NCBI GenBank assembly: GCA_029747585.1
Contig: JAPEVF010000014.1
Coordinates: forward strand, 62,001 to 126,000
DNA length: 64,000 nt
Origin: Pleurotus djamor
Taxonomy: Eukaryota; Basidiomycota; Agaricomycetes; Agaricales; Pleurotaceae
Direction of reading: 5' to 3'
The notes under the pieces were generated by a model. It saw nothing but the letters and a program-made list of their open reading frames with translations, searched no databases and had not been told where the DNA came from. Below are positions 1 to 12,228 of the stretch, one piece after another (position 1 is the stretch's first letter; the number at the start of each line of letters is the position of its first letter). The translations under genes were made by a program, and so were the position numbers.

Positions 1-520
1 GGGCCCCGATGGTGAGTATCCTCTGTGTTTCCTTCCTTCTGCCACATCGCTGATCCCATTGCCCCACAAATAGCTGAAGAGTTCGACCCTGATCGATTCC
101 TCGACGATCGCCTCAAGAAATATCTCATATCCAATAGCTTTGCTTTCCTCCCTTTCAACGCGGGTCCTAGGATATGCCTAGGCCAGCAGGTACGAGAATT
201 ATTTGGCCTTTATTCGTAACGCGATCCTGACGCGGGTACGCGGTCAGTTTGCGTACAACGAGATGTCGTTCATGGTCATCCGCCTGCTTCAATCCTTTGA
301 CTCGTTCACCTTAGATGAAGGTGCGCAGCCTCCCGAGTCCAAGCCCTCCCCGCAATGGAAGGAAGAACACGGCACGCGGAAGGGCATGGAGAAAATCTGC
401 CCGAAGGTCAGCTTGACTCTTTATTCTCATGTAAGTCTCGCTTTCCTCATCACGGAATCTATACTGATCTGTTTGCTGAAGGGTGGTTTGTGGATTAACA
501 TGCGTGAAGCTTCTGATTGA
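1..520 (+). CDS. Cytochrome P450, CYP63-like, 3' part only (cut by window start)
   Basis: Heme-thiolate monooxygenase, C-terminal third. Exons read as 1-11, 74-189, 248-430 and 482-520. Visible are the FDPDRFLD stretch, the heme-binding loop [12 protein letters not shown] with its cysteine ligand, and the [16 protein letters not shown]-helix. The last exon gives [12 protein letters not shown] and a stop. Exon layout and sequence match the complete P450 that starts 263 bases downstream, so the two are a tandem duplicate pair. The family (CYP63, CYP52 clan, studied in white-rot fungi) acts on alkanes, fatty acids and aromatic xenobiotics at the ER; the substrate here is unknown. The start lies outside the window. 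Family assignment is from memory of CYP63 sequences. Confidence 0.9.
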
Positions 521-782
521 TCTCCCCCCTCATTGTACCATACTTGTATTATATACCTTCATACTCTTCTTGCCCCCAAGTATATAACTGCATATTCTGC
601 GGAGAGATGCAACCGCGTCCGACGGAAAACAGGTTTGAAGTTCATCAGCCGTCGGCCATTCCGTCATGATGTCAAAGCGGCATGGGCTCGCAGCCCGAAA
701 CTCGAATCGTTATTGATAACTTCACTGAGCTCTCACTAGTCACTACTCTATTGGTTTCCTCAACGCTGTTTTGCGTGTCGAG

Positions 783-3044
783 ATGCCACGCAAAGTTTAC
801 ACCACACCGGGAATCGACTTGTTATTTCGGGCGGCTACTTTCTTGCTTCTCCCCATCATCTCCTCGATCTTGGCACTCGAATATGTCGTTCTCATTGCTA
901 CACCTGACCTCGTAGAAACCCTCGGGGCAACACGTTTGAAGATTTTCTGCGTCTTTGGCATCCTTTTTGCGTATGTCTCGTACACGGCGGCTCGAATCTT
1001 GGTGGCCGATTGGAGACTGAGGAAGGATGCAGCTAGGATGGGGGCCCAGTTGATGCCCCGCGTTCAAAGCGGGTGGCCTGGAAACGTCAACGTCTTGTTT
1101 GGTAGATTAAAGAACATGGAGACCGAGTATCCTGGTCAGTCTCAGCCATAACATGGCATGTATGCTTATCGCTGACATGACCTCCAGGGGATGGATTATT
1201 GCCTATTGTTAGTGCGCTTGGACCCACGATTGATTTGAACGTTCTCTGGACCCGGGCCATCTTTACTATGGCACCAGAGCACATCAAAGCAGTCCTTGCC
1301 ACCGACTTTTCGAACTATGAAAAAGGTTTGGCCCATTTTCGTGGAGGGAAATATCCGTTCTGACTCTCAAGCAAAGGCTCTGCTCTCAATGACCTCCTTG
1401 CGCCGCTCCTAGGAACTGGTGTATTCAATTCTGATGGTGAAATGTGGAAGTTTCACCGTTCGATGACCCGTCCATTTTTCTCCCGAGATCGCATTTCCCA
1501 CTTCGACATCTTCGATCGTCACGCTGAAGTTGCTATTGTGAAAATGAAGGAACGCATGCGAAGTGGCATATCCATGGACTTCCAAGACCTTATGAGTCGG
1601 TTTACTCTGGACTCAGCCACCGCGTTTTTGTTTGGATCTTCGGTTCACTCTCTAGAAGGCGACCTCCCATACCCGTACAACATATCTCGCGATGTGGCCT
1701 CGCAACAGACGCATGGAAAAGATGTGATGGGCCAGTTTAGCCTTGCTTTCTTCGATGCATCCGAAGTCATCTCCCGGCGCATGCGGCTCGGCAATACCTG
1801 GCCTCTTTACGAGATGTTCAAAGACGACTTGGCCCCTTCAAAGAAGATCGTGGACGCCTTCATTGAGCCTATTGTTGAAGAGGCCATCAAGAAGAAGGAA
1901 GCAATGGGCGTCCAAGATAAGAAGCCTGTTGACGCATCCGGTGTTGATGACGATGAGACTCTGTTGGACCATCTAGTCAGGTTTACCTCTGGTAAGCTCC
2001 ACGTTCCGGGAGCTTGAGCCTTTGTTGACCTCCTGATTAGACGCGACCATATTGAAGGACGAAGTGTTAAACATTATGATTGCTGGCAGGGATACCGTTT
2101 GTCTCGATCTCTCTCCATCGGGTGATCAAACCTGATTTCCCATTAGACGGCTGCAACTCTGACGATAGCTGTCTATTTTCTCGCCATGTACCCTGACGTA
2201 ATGAACCGACTCAGAGCCGAAGTACTGGAGAAAGTTGGCCCCACCAAACGACCCACTTATGAAGCTATTAGGGAGATGAAGTACCTCAGAGCAGTACTGA
2301 ATGAGACACTCAGGCTGTATCCTATTGTGTGCGTCGCAGTCTTCCTCTGCCTGGTAGGCCATCACTGACCGCTGATTTGGTTTCTATAGTCCATTCAACA
2401 TTAGATCTTCCATCAATGCTTCGACCTGGCCGTCACCCAATCCCGATGAAAAGCCTTACTACGTACCACCCAATACCAGGATCATATACTCTGCACTCAT
2501 GATGCAGAGGCGTAAGGATCTTTGGGGGCCTGATGGTAAGCTTTTATGGTCTTCAGTAATCCCGCAACTTTCCCAACACTGCTCTTAGCCGAGGAGTTCG
2601 ATCCTGATAGATTCCTTGACGAGCGTTTGAAAAAGTACTTGATTCCGAACAGCTTCGCCTTCCTGCCTTTCAACGCCGGTCCTCGCATCTGCCTAGGTCA
2701 ACAGGTACGCATTTCAAACTTTACTCGACACTGACATCTATCATCTCACCCACCGGATGTATAGTTCGCGTACAACGAAATGTCCTTTATGCTTATTCGG
2801 TTACTCCAAAATTTCGAGTCCTTCACATTGGCACCTGACTCCCAGCCGCCTGCTACGAGGCCCCATGCCCATTGGAAGGAAGATATGGGAACCAGAAAAT
2901 CTATCGAGCAATTTTATCCCAGAGTGACAATCACCCTCCTAGCTCATGTACGTCCTCTCGTTCGCTGGCGCTCTCATCTGGCTGATATCCTTGCATTTTT
3001 AGGGCGGACTGTGGTTACGAGCCCGTGAATCCACGGACGCGTAG
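783..3044 (+). CDS. Cytochrome P450, CYP63-like, complete
   Basis: Complete microsomal P450 of nine exons: 783-1134, 1188-1325, 1377-1991, 2041-2096, 2147-2328, 2390-2535, 2589-2704, 2765-2947 and 3003-3044. The ATG at 783 ([12 protein letters not shown]) opens a protein with hydrophobic anchor segments at about residues 15-30 and 55-75. Next come the [20 protein letters not shown] block typical of CYP63, the I-helix AGRDTTAAT (oxygen activation), the K-helix ETLR (ExxR), and the heme loop [12 protein letters not shown]. The end [13 protein letters not shown] matches the upstream copy. Introns at 1326 (GTTTGG) and 2097 (GTTTGT) use weak donors but restore a perfect frame. CYP63-type enzymes oxidise alkanes, fatty acids and aromatic pollutants; the substrate here is not determinable. 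Confidence 0.93.
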
Positions 3045-3461
3045 TCCCGAACCAACCTTTCTCTTATCTGTACCTCTACTCCATGAAGTTTCCCCGATTC
3101 ATAACTAGTCATCCCCTCTCACCTATGAACTAAATTATACGGCGCTCTCACGTCACATCGTTTACAATGTGTCCTACAATGCGCCGACGTCAACTCCCGC
3201 CCCTGTGCATACGCTCTTCCGAAGTAGAGCGTCGGGCATCACCAGATAATCAAGCCATCATAATAAGGGATTTTTGCCAGTAGTGCGTCTCGCCTATGTC
3301 GAATGGCCATATCTACGTAACTGCGCAGCTCTGTCATACCAAAATAACCTAACTAGTCGCGGAAATACCGCATCTTGAGGTACCCCTGGGTATGATTCCT
3401 ACATATATTCACAGATAATGAAGACCGGTAGAGCTCGTTTCCTGAATTCACTCGACGCTCA
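3045..3461. other. Intergenic, P450 terminator / ATPase promoter side
   Basis: A 417-base gap between the P450 stop and the ATPase ATG. A TATA-like ATATATTC lies near 3403-3410. No ORF, repeat or RNA gene was recognised. Confidence 0.5.
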
Positions 3462-6400
3462 ATGGATCCGGGACTCGATGTTGAGAAGGCCACAAACAGT
3501 CCCCACATTCATGTCGAACGACGAGACAGTGACGACCCCGATGGCGCCCACTTCGACCAAGTTCGCCGCCAGCGCAGTCTGAGTATGACCAATGGCCCCG
3601 TCAAAGTTCCTCCTAGGGCGAAGCTTCCTGGCGAGTTTAGGACTTTGAGGTACGTTCTCCTGTGTCCATTCTTTGCTGTCTCTGAACCTTTCCCTGTAGT
3701 ATCCATGTCACGAACACGCAAGATGGAAAAGTGGATGCTCCGATAAAGAAAGGTGCTACGAAGGACGCTCTCGGTACGTTTCCTGGCTCTTAGTGTTCTT
3801 GCATTTTCTGAACCTAGAGTAGACATTTCACAACTCGAGTGGCACACTCTGAGCCTTGAAGACATTTGTATCCGCTGTGGTGTCTCCGATAAGGTCGGCT
3901 TGGATGCCACCATGGCCGCACGCCGTCTCGCTAGAAATGGACGAAACGTGATAAGCCCTCCTCCCCGCAACTACCTTAGAACAATCTTGGGTTATATCTT
4001 TGGGGGTAAGCCCATGTCTAGGGATTCCTTTTCCTCAAGCAATCTAAATTTACCGTAGGATTTGGCTCCTTGTTACTCGGTGCCAGTATTATATGTTTTA
4101 TTGCTTGGTTCGCACACTTTCTCTTTGATCCTTCTCTCTTTCTGACCAGGCGGTTAGGCGTCCGTTAGGAGATCCTGCTCCCTCCGCCGCCAATCTCGCT
4201 TTGGCCGTTGTCCTGTTGATTGTCATTGCCATTCAGGCTGTTTTCAATGCGTGGCAAGGTGCGCTCCATCACATAGTCCACCTCAGAATAACAGCCTGAC
4301 ATAACCGCGCAGGCTGGTCTACTGGTCGCGTGATGTCGTCGATTAAGGGAATGCTTCCTAGCGATGTACTCGTCACTCGAGATGGACAATCTTTCAAGTA
4401 TGTCTGTCTTCGCACCCACCTATCTCACTGGACTATATCTTTCCTACAGAATACCAGCCTCCGATCTCGTCTTCGGTGATGTCGTTACCGTCGTCCTCGG
4501 CAACAAAGTACCCGCAGACCTCAGGTTAATCGACACGTCCTCGGACCTCAAGTTCGACCGTTCTGCGTTGACAGGCGAAAGCAACGCGATACCTGCAAGC
4601 ACCGATGCTACGGACCCCAATTGTTCGTCCCTCTCCTCGTTACTGTATTCGAAGCTGTCATTGATCCCCCTTTGTCTTTAGTTATGGAGACGCGTAATAT
4701 GGCGCTCCAAGGAACTCTTTGCGTTAGTGGCAGTGGAAAAGGAATCTGCGTGGGCTTAGGTGACTCCACTGTCTTCGGTCGCATAGCTAAGCAAGCTGCC
4801 TCTGAACGTTCTGTCCGAACGTCGCTTGAGATTGAGATCACTCGCTTTGTTCTCATCATCGCGTCCTTGGCCTTCGCCGTCGCGGTATTCATCGTCAGTA
4901 AGTGAGCTCCCTTACCTGCCCGATTGTGGCATTAACCCTTTTGTCAGTTTTATGGGCTGCCTGGCTTCGTCGGGACCATCCAGACTTCATTCCTGTTCCC
5001 GTTCTTCTCATCGATTGTGTATCTGTAGCCGTTGCTTTCATCCCAGGTAAACATTCCTTACGACTTGACAGCCTTCTGTTGTTCACCATCGCTTCTTAGA
5101 GGGTCTTCCTATCTGTGTTACGCTGTCCCTCACAGTCATGTAAGTCCGCCTTGCCATCTTTGAGTGACCCACCTTGACTCCCATCGTCAATTAATATAGT
5201 GCTGGTGCCATGCGCAAGGCAAATATCCTTTGCAAATCTCTTTCCACTGTCGAGTCTCTGGGCGCCGTCAATGTAATCGCATCCGACAAGACAGGTACCT
5301 TGACACAAAATAAGATGACTGTCTCCGACGTCGTCACCCTCAGTGGCAAATACAGCGCGGACTCGGTGGTTCATGTTATCCAGGAGAAAAGAGCGGATAA
5401 TCAGACCCTGCGTGCGATCTCCTTCACCGCAGCACTATGCAATGACGCCGAGTTCGATGCGTCCGAGTCTTTTGATGAGAAGACATACCCTGAGCACCGG
5501 AAGGTCAACGGAGATGCTACTGGTAAGTATCCCTGTACCCACATTGTTTGTCGTCTAACTCGGTTGCCTACCAGATACTGGGTTACTAAGGTTCGCAGAC
5601 AACCTCCAGCCGGTGGATGGCACTCGAGCGATGTGGATGGAAGTTTCCAAGGTTGCTTTCAACTCAAGTCAGGAAATCATTAACTGCCTCTTCGGAATTG
5701 AGTCTGACATACTGATTGTAGAGAACAAATTCGCCATCAAATTGTGCAAGCTTCGAGGACAGACTCTCCCAGACACATCTAGACCGCTCCCCACAGATCA
5801 ATTTGAAGTATCTGATTACCTTCTACTCGTCAAAGGCGTACGTCCAAATTCCCCAAGCTCCCCTGTTTGGTTGCTGACCTGAAGCTCCGATGCTAGGCTC
5901 CCGACGTACTAGCCCGTCGCTGCTCGAAATATATTGACGCCGAAGGGCAGGTACAAGACCTTCAACCAGGTATCCTTGCTGGAATGCTCTCCATACGCAA
6001 CGAGCTGGCTGCGAGCGGCAAACGAGTTCTCTTACTCGCCGAGAAGGTTATTCGCTCGCACGACGTTGACAGAGCTAGCCTCGCCGACAACAATCGTTCC
6101 GAAGACTACCTGATGTCGCTCAACATAGACCTCATCATCCTTGGCCTCGTCGCTCTTGTTGACCCACCGCGTCCTGACACTGCCGAGACGGTTCGCATCA
6201 GTCGTAGAGCAGGTATACGTTTCGCAATGGTAACCGGTGCGGATGCTTACTTATATCTCAGTGATATCGTTGCTAACCTACTCCAGGTGACTTCCCTTTG
6301 ACGGCTGTGGCTATCGCCAGGCAGGTTGGCATCATCACGACACGCCTTGAAGACATCAAAAGTGTACAAGATCTCGATGCCTCTGGTTCCCCTCCAGTCA

Positions 6401-8007
6401 AGCCTACAGCGGAATCCGACTCTGATAGCGTTCTAGACAAGGACGATCTCTTCAAGCCATGTGGAAGCTTGGTCCTCAGCGGATCGGACATGATGACCAT
6501 GAATGACAACCAGTGGGAAGAGGCACTTCAGGTATGTCATTTGCCTGTCTGGCTATCCCTTGTAGCCTATATCGCTAACATAGACCCTTTTTAACAGCAC
6601 GAGGAGCTTGTATTCGCGCGCACGACTCCTCAACAGAAACTTCAAATTGTCCGCGCGTTCCAGAAACAAGGATGCACTGTGGCTGTTACTGGAGATGGAG
6701 GTTAGGACGTCTCCTAACCGTCCCTGAATTTTCGGTCTGACTTTCCCAACAGTTAATGATGCTCCTGCGCTCAAGCAAGCTGATGTTGGTGTCGCCGTCG
6801 CAGGCGCTTCAGAAGTAGCCATGGTTTGTATCTATGTGTTTTATATCCTTTCCCTGGATCGACCTAATTCTTCACTAGGAAGCGGCAGATTTGATCCTTC
6901 TCCAGAACTTCTCGGCCATCATCACTGGCATCGAATACGGTCGTTTGTGCTTCGAGAACTTGCGAAAGTCTATATTGTACCTACTCCCAGCAGGTACGGA
7001 TATCAACGCTTCCTAAACATCATATTTTTGAAGTATATTTCAGGCAGTTTCTCTGAGCTCATGCCCGTGTTGCTCAACGTAATTTTCGGTGAGCTTCTTC
7101 GCATGAAGTCCTGCGTCAACATCGTCTAAATAAAGCGTCTACAGGTCTTCCGCAAGCCTTGAGTAGCATTCAGATGATCCTTATCTGCGTTGCTACTGAC
7201 GTCCTCCCGGCTCTATCAATGGTATACGAGAAGCCCGAGGCTGACTTGCTGACGCGCAAACCCCGAGACCGGCGCAAAGATAGGCTGGCTGATTGGAGGC
7301 TTATATGTCATGCGTATTTCTTCATTGGAGTCCTCGAAAGTTTGACTGCGATGACTGCGTACGTTGGCACTATGTTTGCTATCCACTTCTTTCTAACTTC
7401 ATTCAGTGCCTTCTATTTCGGGTTTCAACGCAATGGAGTCCCCTTCTCCGCCTTGTTTTTGAAGTTTGGTGATTACGAAGGGGACCCAGATCTCATCGCG
7501 GAGCTCACGAACAAAGCTCAGTCAATTTGTGAGTGCAGTGCTAATCGTTCTACCAGATGTCACTCATGTTTCTTCCCCTTTAGACTTCTTCAACCTGGTC
7601 ATCATGCAATGGTTCAACCTTCTCGCAACGCGAACTCGACGTCTATCGCTGTTCCAACAGAATCCTCTCAAAGGGAAGAGTAGGAATCTATTACTCTTTC
7701 CTGCCATGTTGGCTGCTCTGGCGTTGGCATGGTACGCTCGTGTTCCTCTGTCCGCTACGGTATTGACTCATCCCCGGTGACCAGCTTCTTCTCTTACGTG
7801 CCATGGTTCCAGAAGATCTTCCTCACCCGCGGCATAAGAGCCGAGTACTTCTTTTTACCCATGGCGTACGTCCTCATGTATCTCAGCTGCTTCAATCCTG
7901 ACTAGTGCTCTCGCAGGTATGGTGTCGTTGTCTTGTTCGTTGATGAAGCGCGTAAATGGTACAATCGAAAGCGTCCTAATAGTGTCCTTGCTTGGTTAGC
8001 CTGGTAA
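3462..8007 (+). CDS. P-type cation ATPase, Na,K-ATPase-like (class IIC), about 20 exons
   Basis: Ion pump of roughly 1,100 residues. A hydrophilic N-terminus leads to [14 protein letters not shown] and the M1 entry [19 protein letters not shown], as in Na,K/H,K-ATPase alpha subunits. The A-domain has PADLRLI and TGES. M4 carries the PEGLP signature ([18 protein letters not shown]). [17 protein letters not shown] holds the phosphorylated Asp; KGAP, MVTGD and TGDGVNDAP complete the P and N domains. Near the C-terminus are [18 protein letters not shown] and the ending [13 protein letters not shown], both alpha-subunit like. All catalytic residues are present and every intron I tested splices in frame. 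Class IIC pumps exchange Na+/K+ or H+/K+ across the plasma membrane; no beta subunit gene is visible. An ENA-type (IID) pump is less likely given the PPP and PEGLP contexts. Confidence 0.93.
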
Positions 8008-8234
8008 TTGTCCCCCTGTTGGGTGATTGGATTATGCTTCCCGTTTCTTTTGAGTTTGTTCCGTATGTCGTACAATCCATTTTTCATCTCCGAATCGCGG
8101 CCCATCGGGTAAATATGAGGATACAATAAAACAAATGAGAGAATGCTATCCGTACATATGAGCTAGTATACAAGGAGGGGGGAATGTCTACGTCGGCACG
8201 AGGAAGGTATTTTGGGAGGATCACCATGAGGTCA

Positions 8235-9078
8235 CTAAACGGTCGACATCGGGCGACCAGGAAATGTAGCCATGCTATCGGGTCTATATCGGCTGACCCT
8301 GGGATCCCATTGTCCATGCAATGGTTCCATGAGCGCGCCATTCGCGAAGGAGAACAAGATGCTCAAAACCAGCAACACGCTCAGTACGATCCACCCTAAC
8401 CAAGCGAACGCCAACAGCGCCGAGAGGAGCCTGCATTGGTGGAACTGCTGGCACCATGAGAGATTCCCCCATATAGACTGCACGAGGATAAGGGTTGATG
8501 GTGAATGTCAGTATGGAAATGACGAAGGAGGTGGGGAGAGACGCACGCTTGCAATGGCTGCGCCGATAAGCCAAAATAACCAAAGGACCGACAGACCGAG
8601 CAATTCATCACGGAAACGGGTAACCCATTTATCTTCTATTCTTTTGAAGAGGACGTATATTCTATAAAATGTAGTGAGCACGGAAGGCAGTGGATTCCAG
8701 GGGAAAGGAGCGAAACGTACATCCATCCACACCATCCCATCGTGACGAGTGTTGAGAAGAGCAACTCGGCAACGATTGGATCTATCAAGTGTATACCGAA
8801 TTATCAGAACGAAATGATCACCACACTGGCCTAAAATCACCAAACGCACCATAGAAACTCCGTCCCCCATTCAACGGATCGCCCAATGGTAGGTGCGTCG
8901 TGTAATGCAGTCTCGCAGCACACATACAAAAGAGAATAAATGAAAACAATCCCTAAAAATGAAAGAAAAGCGCCACTCCATCGTTAGCGAAAATGGAGTA
9001 TAATTCATCCGGTAGCGAAGCACCCACAAGAGTGAAATACAATGCAATTCGCAACGGGGGCAAGTCAAAGGTCAACAT
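8235..9078 (-). CDS. MARVEL-domain four-helix membrane protein
   Basis: Small integral membrane protein of about 170 residues in five exons on the minus strand, convergent with the ATPase gene. ATG at 9078 (MLTFDLPPLRIALYFTL), then GLFSFILFCMCAARLHYT, DPIVAELLFSTLVTMGWCGW, DELLGLSVLWLFWLIGAAIA, and WGNLSWCQQF followed by CRLLSALLAFAWLGWIVLSV. These are the four hydrophobic helices and the conserved W-G-x-L-x-W-C loop of fungal MARVEL proteins. The C-terminus (PRVSRYRPDSMATFPGRPM) is polar. The family associates with membrane subdomains and vesicle trafficking; no specific function can be assigned. Spliced junctions restore SFYDPIVAELL across the intron near 8760-8830. Confidence 0.85.
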
Positions 9079-10969
9079 AGTTGGATCTTCCTGGTAACGA
9101 CAAATTCGCGATCAACGCGACGGCGGCGGCAACAAATGAGAAGGGCGATGTATCGCTGGTGGTGGTAACCCGCGAAACCGGGTGATCAGTGGATCCAAAG
9201 GGTTTCCGAGCTTTGGGCTTGGGTCGACGATGGGGCGAAGAAGGGATGGCGGTCAACTCGAGGAAGAGTCGAAAACGAGGAAGAGTCGTGGGCGAAGACT
9301 GCGCTGCAGCCTGCAGGGCTTTATACCCTGTCGAAAAGAGAAAATGTGATAGTGTGGGCGATATGAAAGCTAAAAGGAATGTCGGGCCACGAGATGTGGG
9401 CGTGTGTGGTGGGCGTGAAAGGGAGGAGCTGAAGCCTAGAAAACGACGAATTAGCAAGTGAACACCATGGTCTTGAGGGGGGATAGCCTACCTCGTTTCT
9501 ACCCAGCGTCTAGCATCAGCTTTCATATATAAATGGTTGCGCGTGCGTCGCCCTTGGGAATCCTATAGATAGATCCTGTTAATATTGTTTTTCCACGTAC
9601 CCGACCTCCTCGTACCTAGCCCAAGGAGCGTGATAATAGGGGCTCCGTCTGATATGGTGGCCTTGACGACGGACCCCCACGTGGCGCCGACAATGACCCA
9701 GACTGCTCCCGCCCCAAGCCATCAGCGACGCCTATGGTGAACGTATGTGGCTTGAACGCTACGCGTGTCTATTTCAGGTGATACTTCGAACTTGGCATTG
9801 TAAGAACGATCGTTCAAGGATCGGTAGGTGTTACAAGGATAAGTACGGAGAAGAAGTCAGGTCACTTGGATGGTAGGACCTGGGTAGGACGGATGAACGG
9901 CTGGGTCCTGTAGTTGAGCAGGAATCAAATAATTATTTCGATGATCATGGACAAGTAACGGCAGGCGAAGGCTGAAGAGATGAAGGTTCCACAAATGTTG
10001 ATGAGACTTCAAGCTTCAAGCTTCAAATTTCAATTAATCTTGTCGTCCTTGAGCTTGAAGGACGAACTCTGCAAGTCAAAGGTCCGAATCGGTTGGCCAC
10101 TTGCGTCGAGCAGCATCAAGATGTTGAGACCTAGACCAATGGGTATCGCATGGCGATGGCCCAAGTAGTGTCTGCTAGATTCGCGGGGAAATCTTCTGCT
10201 GCTTGCCCGAACCTGAAACGACGGTAAGGGGTCCCTTAGAAAGTTGGCAGCATCCACGACAACACCGTTGCGTGGCGAAGCCGACTATTCAACCACTCAG
10301 AGGACGCAGGTCAGTTGGTCTACGGCAGTGACAATTTCGGAGGAACATACCAGCCAAACAACACGTAACACTCTTGGGCCGAATCCTGTCATCGTTAGCT
10401 GAGGCGAAGAGCTCAAGATGTTTTGGGAAACGCGTGGTACATATCGTGCTTCGTTGGCCATCGAGCCCGTGCGCACATCCTTGATGCATGATGCCAACGT
10501 CGCGTGAAGCGAAGATAGAAGCACGACCGGCCGCGGAGGGCAACGATGTGGTGACCATAGGATGTTCGATGGCCAAGCACGTTCGCCTGCCACCTGAAAA
10601 CGAACCACAGACCATGCCTACCGCAAGCAAGCACGAGCGAACGAGGAAGCCAAGTCCAGGAGAGAAAGAGGATACATATATCGCTTGTATCCGTTTATAA
10701 GGGATATGAGGTACTCGTATGTGATCTTGTAACAAATAGACCAAGATCTCTCTGAATATATAAAGGTATATCAATCCAAGTAAGCGCGAAAGTGCATACC
10801 AAAAAACCAAAAGTCCACCGTGGCCCAAAGTTATAGCGAATGTATGTGAAAAAGAAAGCAGAAGTAGCGCGTGGCGTGGCCGTTAATCGTGCGTAAGATA
10901 ATGGGGTGATTGGGGACGGCGGAGATAGAGGTCGTAGATTGCGCGAAGGTCGCGCTATGAGGACGTGGT
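9079..10969. other. Gene-poor stretch between MARVEL and methyltransferase genes
   Basis: Nearly 1.9 kb with no gene I can support. A TATA-like CATATATAAA lies near 9524-9533. A TTCAAGCTTCAAG simple repeat occurs at 10006-10033. The longest minus-strand ORF (10289-10828, 179 codons) has no recognisable domain and compositionally resembles a chance ORF. Confidence 0.4.
10006..10033. repeat. TTCAAGCTTCAAG simple repeat
   Basis: Palindromic AAGCTT-centred repeat (ACTTCAAGCTTCAAGCTTCAA) in gene-poor DNA. Close variants recur between genes elsewhere in the window (about 13485-13507, 19100-19110, 28675-28694, 28790-28826, 57052-57072). Confidence 0.6.
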
Positions 10970-12228
10970 TCAACCGGAGTGGTGACCGTCGGTTATGAAG
11001 ATGTTGTCGCCCTTAACATTAATAAACGAATACTAGAAGGAAGAGATGTAAGCAACTTTTTCGCGACTGTGAATAGAAGAGACTTACCTCTGCAAGATCC
11101 GACGTGGAATGCTTGTTGTAGTTCTGATACACCAAGTTGGGTTCGGTCATGAACGGTCTCAAGCCAGCCCTCTCCAGCATTTCCCACCACTTCAAGAACT
11201 CCGGGAACTTCTTGCCCCAGACGTGAATCTCGAGCTGAAGCTGACCGAATGGCAAGGGGATGTCGTTGTCGAGATAAGGTTTGATGAGCGACGTGAGAGT
11301 GTCGAACTCCCAGCCTTCAATATCAATTTTCAAGATATCAATATGTGTATGGCCTAGACGATATTCAGTCCACGGGTAGCGGGGCTAGATCGCTGCGACT
11401 CACCGTTTTGCTTCATGAGCGTGCTGAGCGTGTACATCTTGGGGTCATCCTGTTCGCCGTGCTTGTCCTCTCCGCCAAGAGCAAACGGTTTGAAGTGCGT
11501 ACGGTGGGCTTGACCTTCAGGAATCTGGGGTCCGAAAGATTTGACTGAGAAGTCGTAGCCCCAGACCTGGCAGAATTCGGTGTTGTCGAGCAATTCAGCC
11601 TCGAACGACGATTCATAATTGATGCCTGTCCAATGTCGTTCGATTTAGAGTCCCAAAATCCAGCGAGAACGCAGATACGCACCAACAGAGTACACGACAC
11701 AGTCCGGCTTGGTGGCAACCCTTGACAATCCGCAGACCCATTTTCCGCCATCACCCATAGCACCTATGCGTTCCACCTCGTGTGGGCAGTTGTATGATGC
11801 AGGGAAATAATCCCCTAAACGCCGAAAATTGTGAATATATGCGTCNTTTTTTCAAGTCGAATGGGCTCACAGACGGTGTACGCTGGCCATGGGTCCTTGT
11901 CGGGTGGGAACCTACACGGAGGACACAAAATCGTCAGTGTCTTCGCTACCTTCCGCGACGTTGAGAGCACGCACATATCTACTTGGTCAGGTGAAGGACC
12001 AAACTTTTTGATGAGCTGTTTGCGATCCCGCAGCACTTTCGCGTATATCCTGTCGCTTCTGGCGATTCGAGCAGGGAGGTCATTGTCAGTCGGCACCGTG
12101 ACGATCTGCTGCTGAGGCCCTGTAACCTGTGGAAGCGAGTTATATGGGCTCAGCAAAAACAGGGTGCCGCAGATGACGATGAACACGAAGAGAGAATAGC
12201 GAGGATGGCGCTGCCAGACACCGGGCAT
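10970..12228 (-). CDS. Type II membrane protein with METTL24-type methyltransferase domain
   Basis: Minus-strand gene starting at the ATG at 12228 (MPGVWQRHPRYSLFVFIVIC). A short cytosolic tail and one signal-anchor helix (residues about 9-27) point to a Golgi/ER lumenal catalytic part. After a stem come FPPDKDPWPAYTVWDYFPAS and CPHEVERIGAMGDGGKWVCG, the G-D-G-G-K-W-V-C core of the METTL24-like family. Then come a Y-S-V-G-I-N-Y-E-S-S strand and LKIDIEGWEFDTL, the motif with acidic residues seen in FkbM-like enzymes. The end is YSFINVKGDNIFITDGHHSG. The single N at 11846 lies inside an intron (donor GTGAGC, acceptor GTTTAG) and does not disturb the protein. Likely SAM-dependent methylation of a glycan or protein; the substrate is unknown. 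Confidence 0.85.

Noticed and set aside
9065..9457. 130-codon minus-strand ORF upstream of the MARVEL start
   Set aside because: It overlaps the MARVEL first exon in another frame and has low-complexity Pro/Ser content; likely the 5' leader.
10289..10828. 179-codon minus-strand ORF in gene-poor DNA
   Set aside because: No domain, no plausible splice partners, overlapping ORFs in other frames of similar size; looks like chance.
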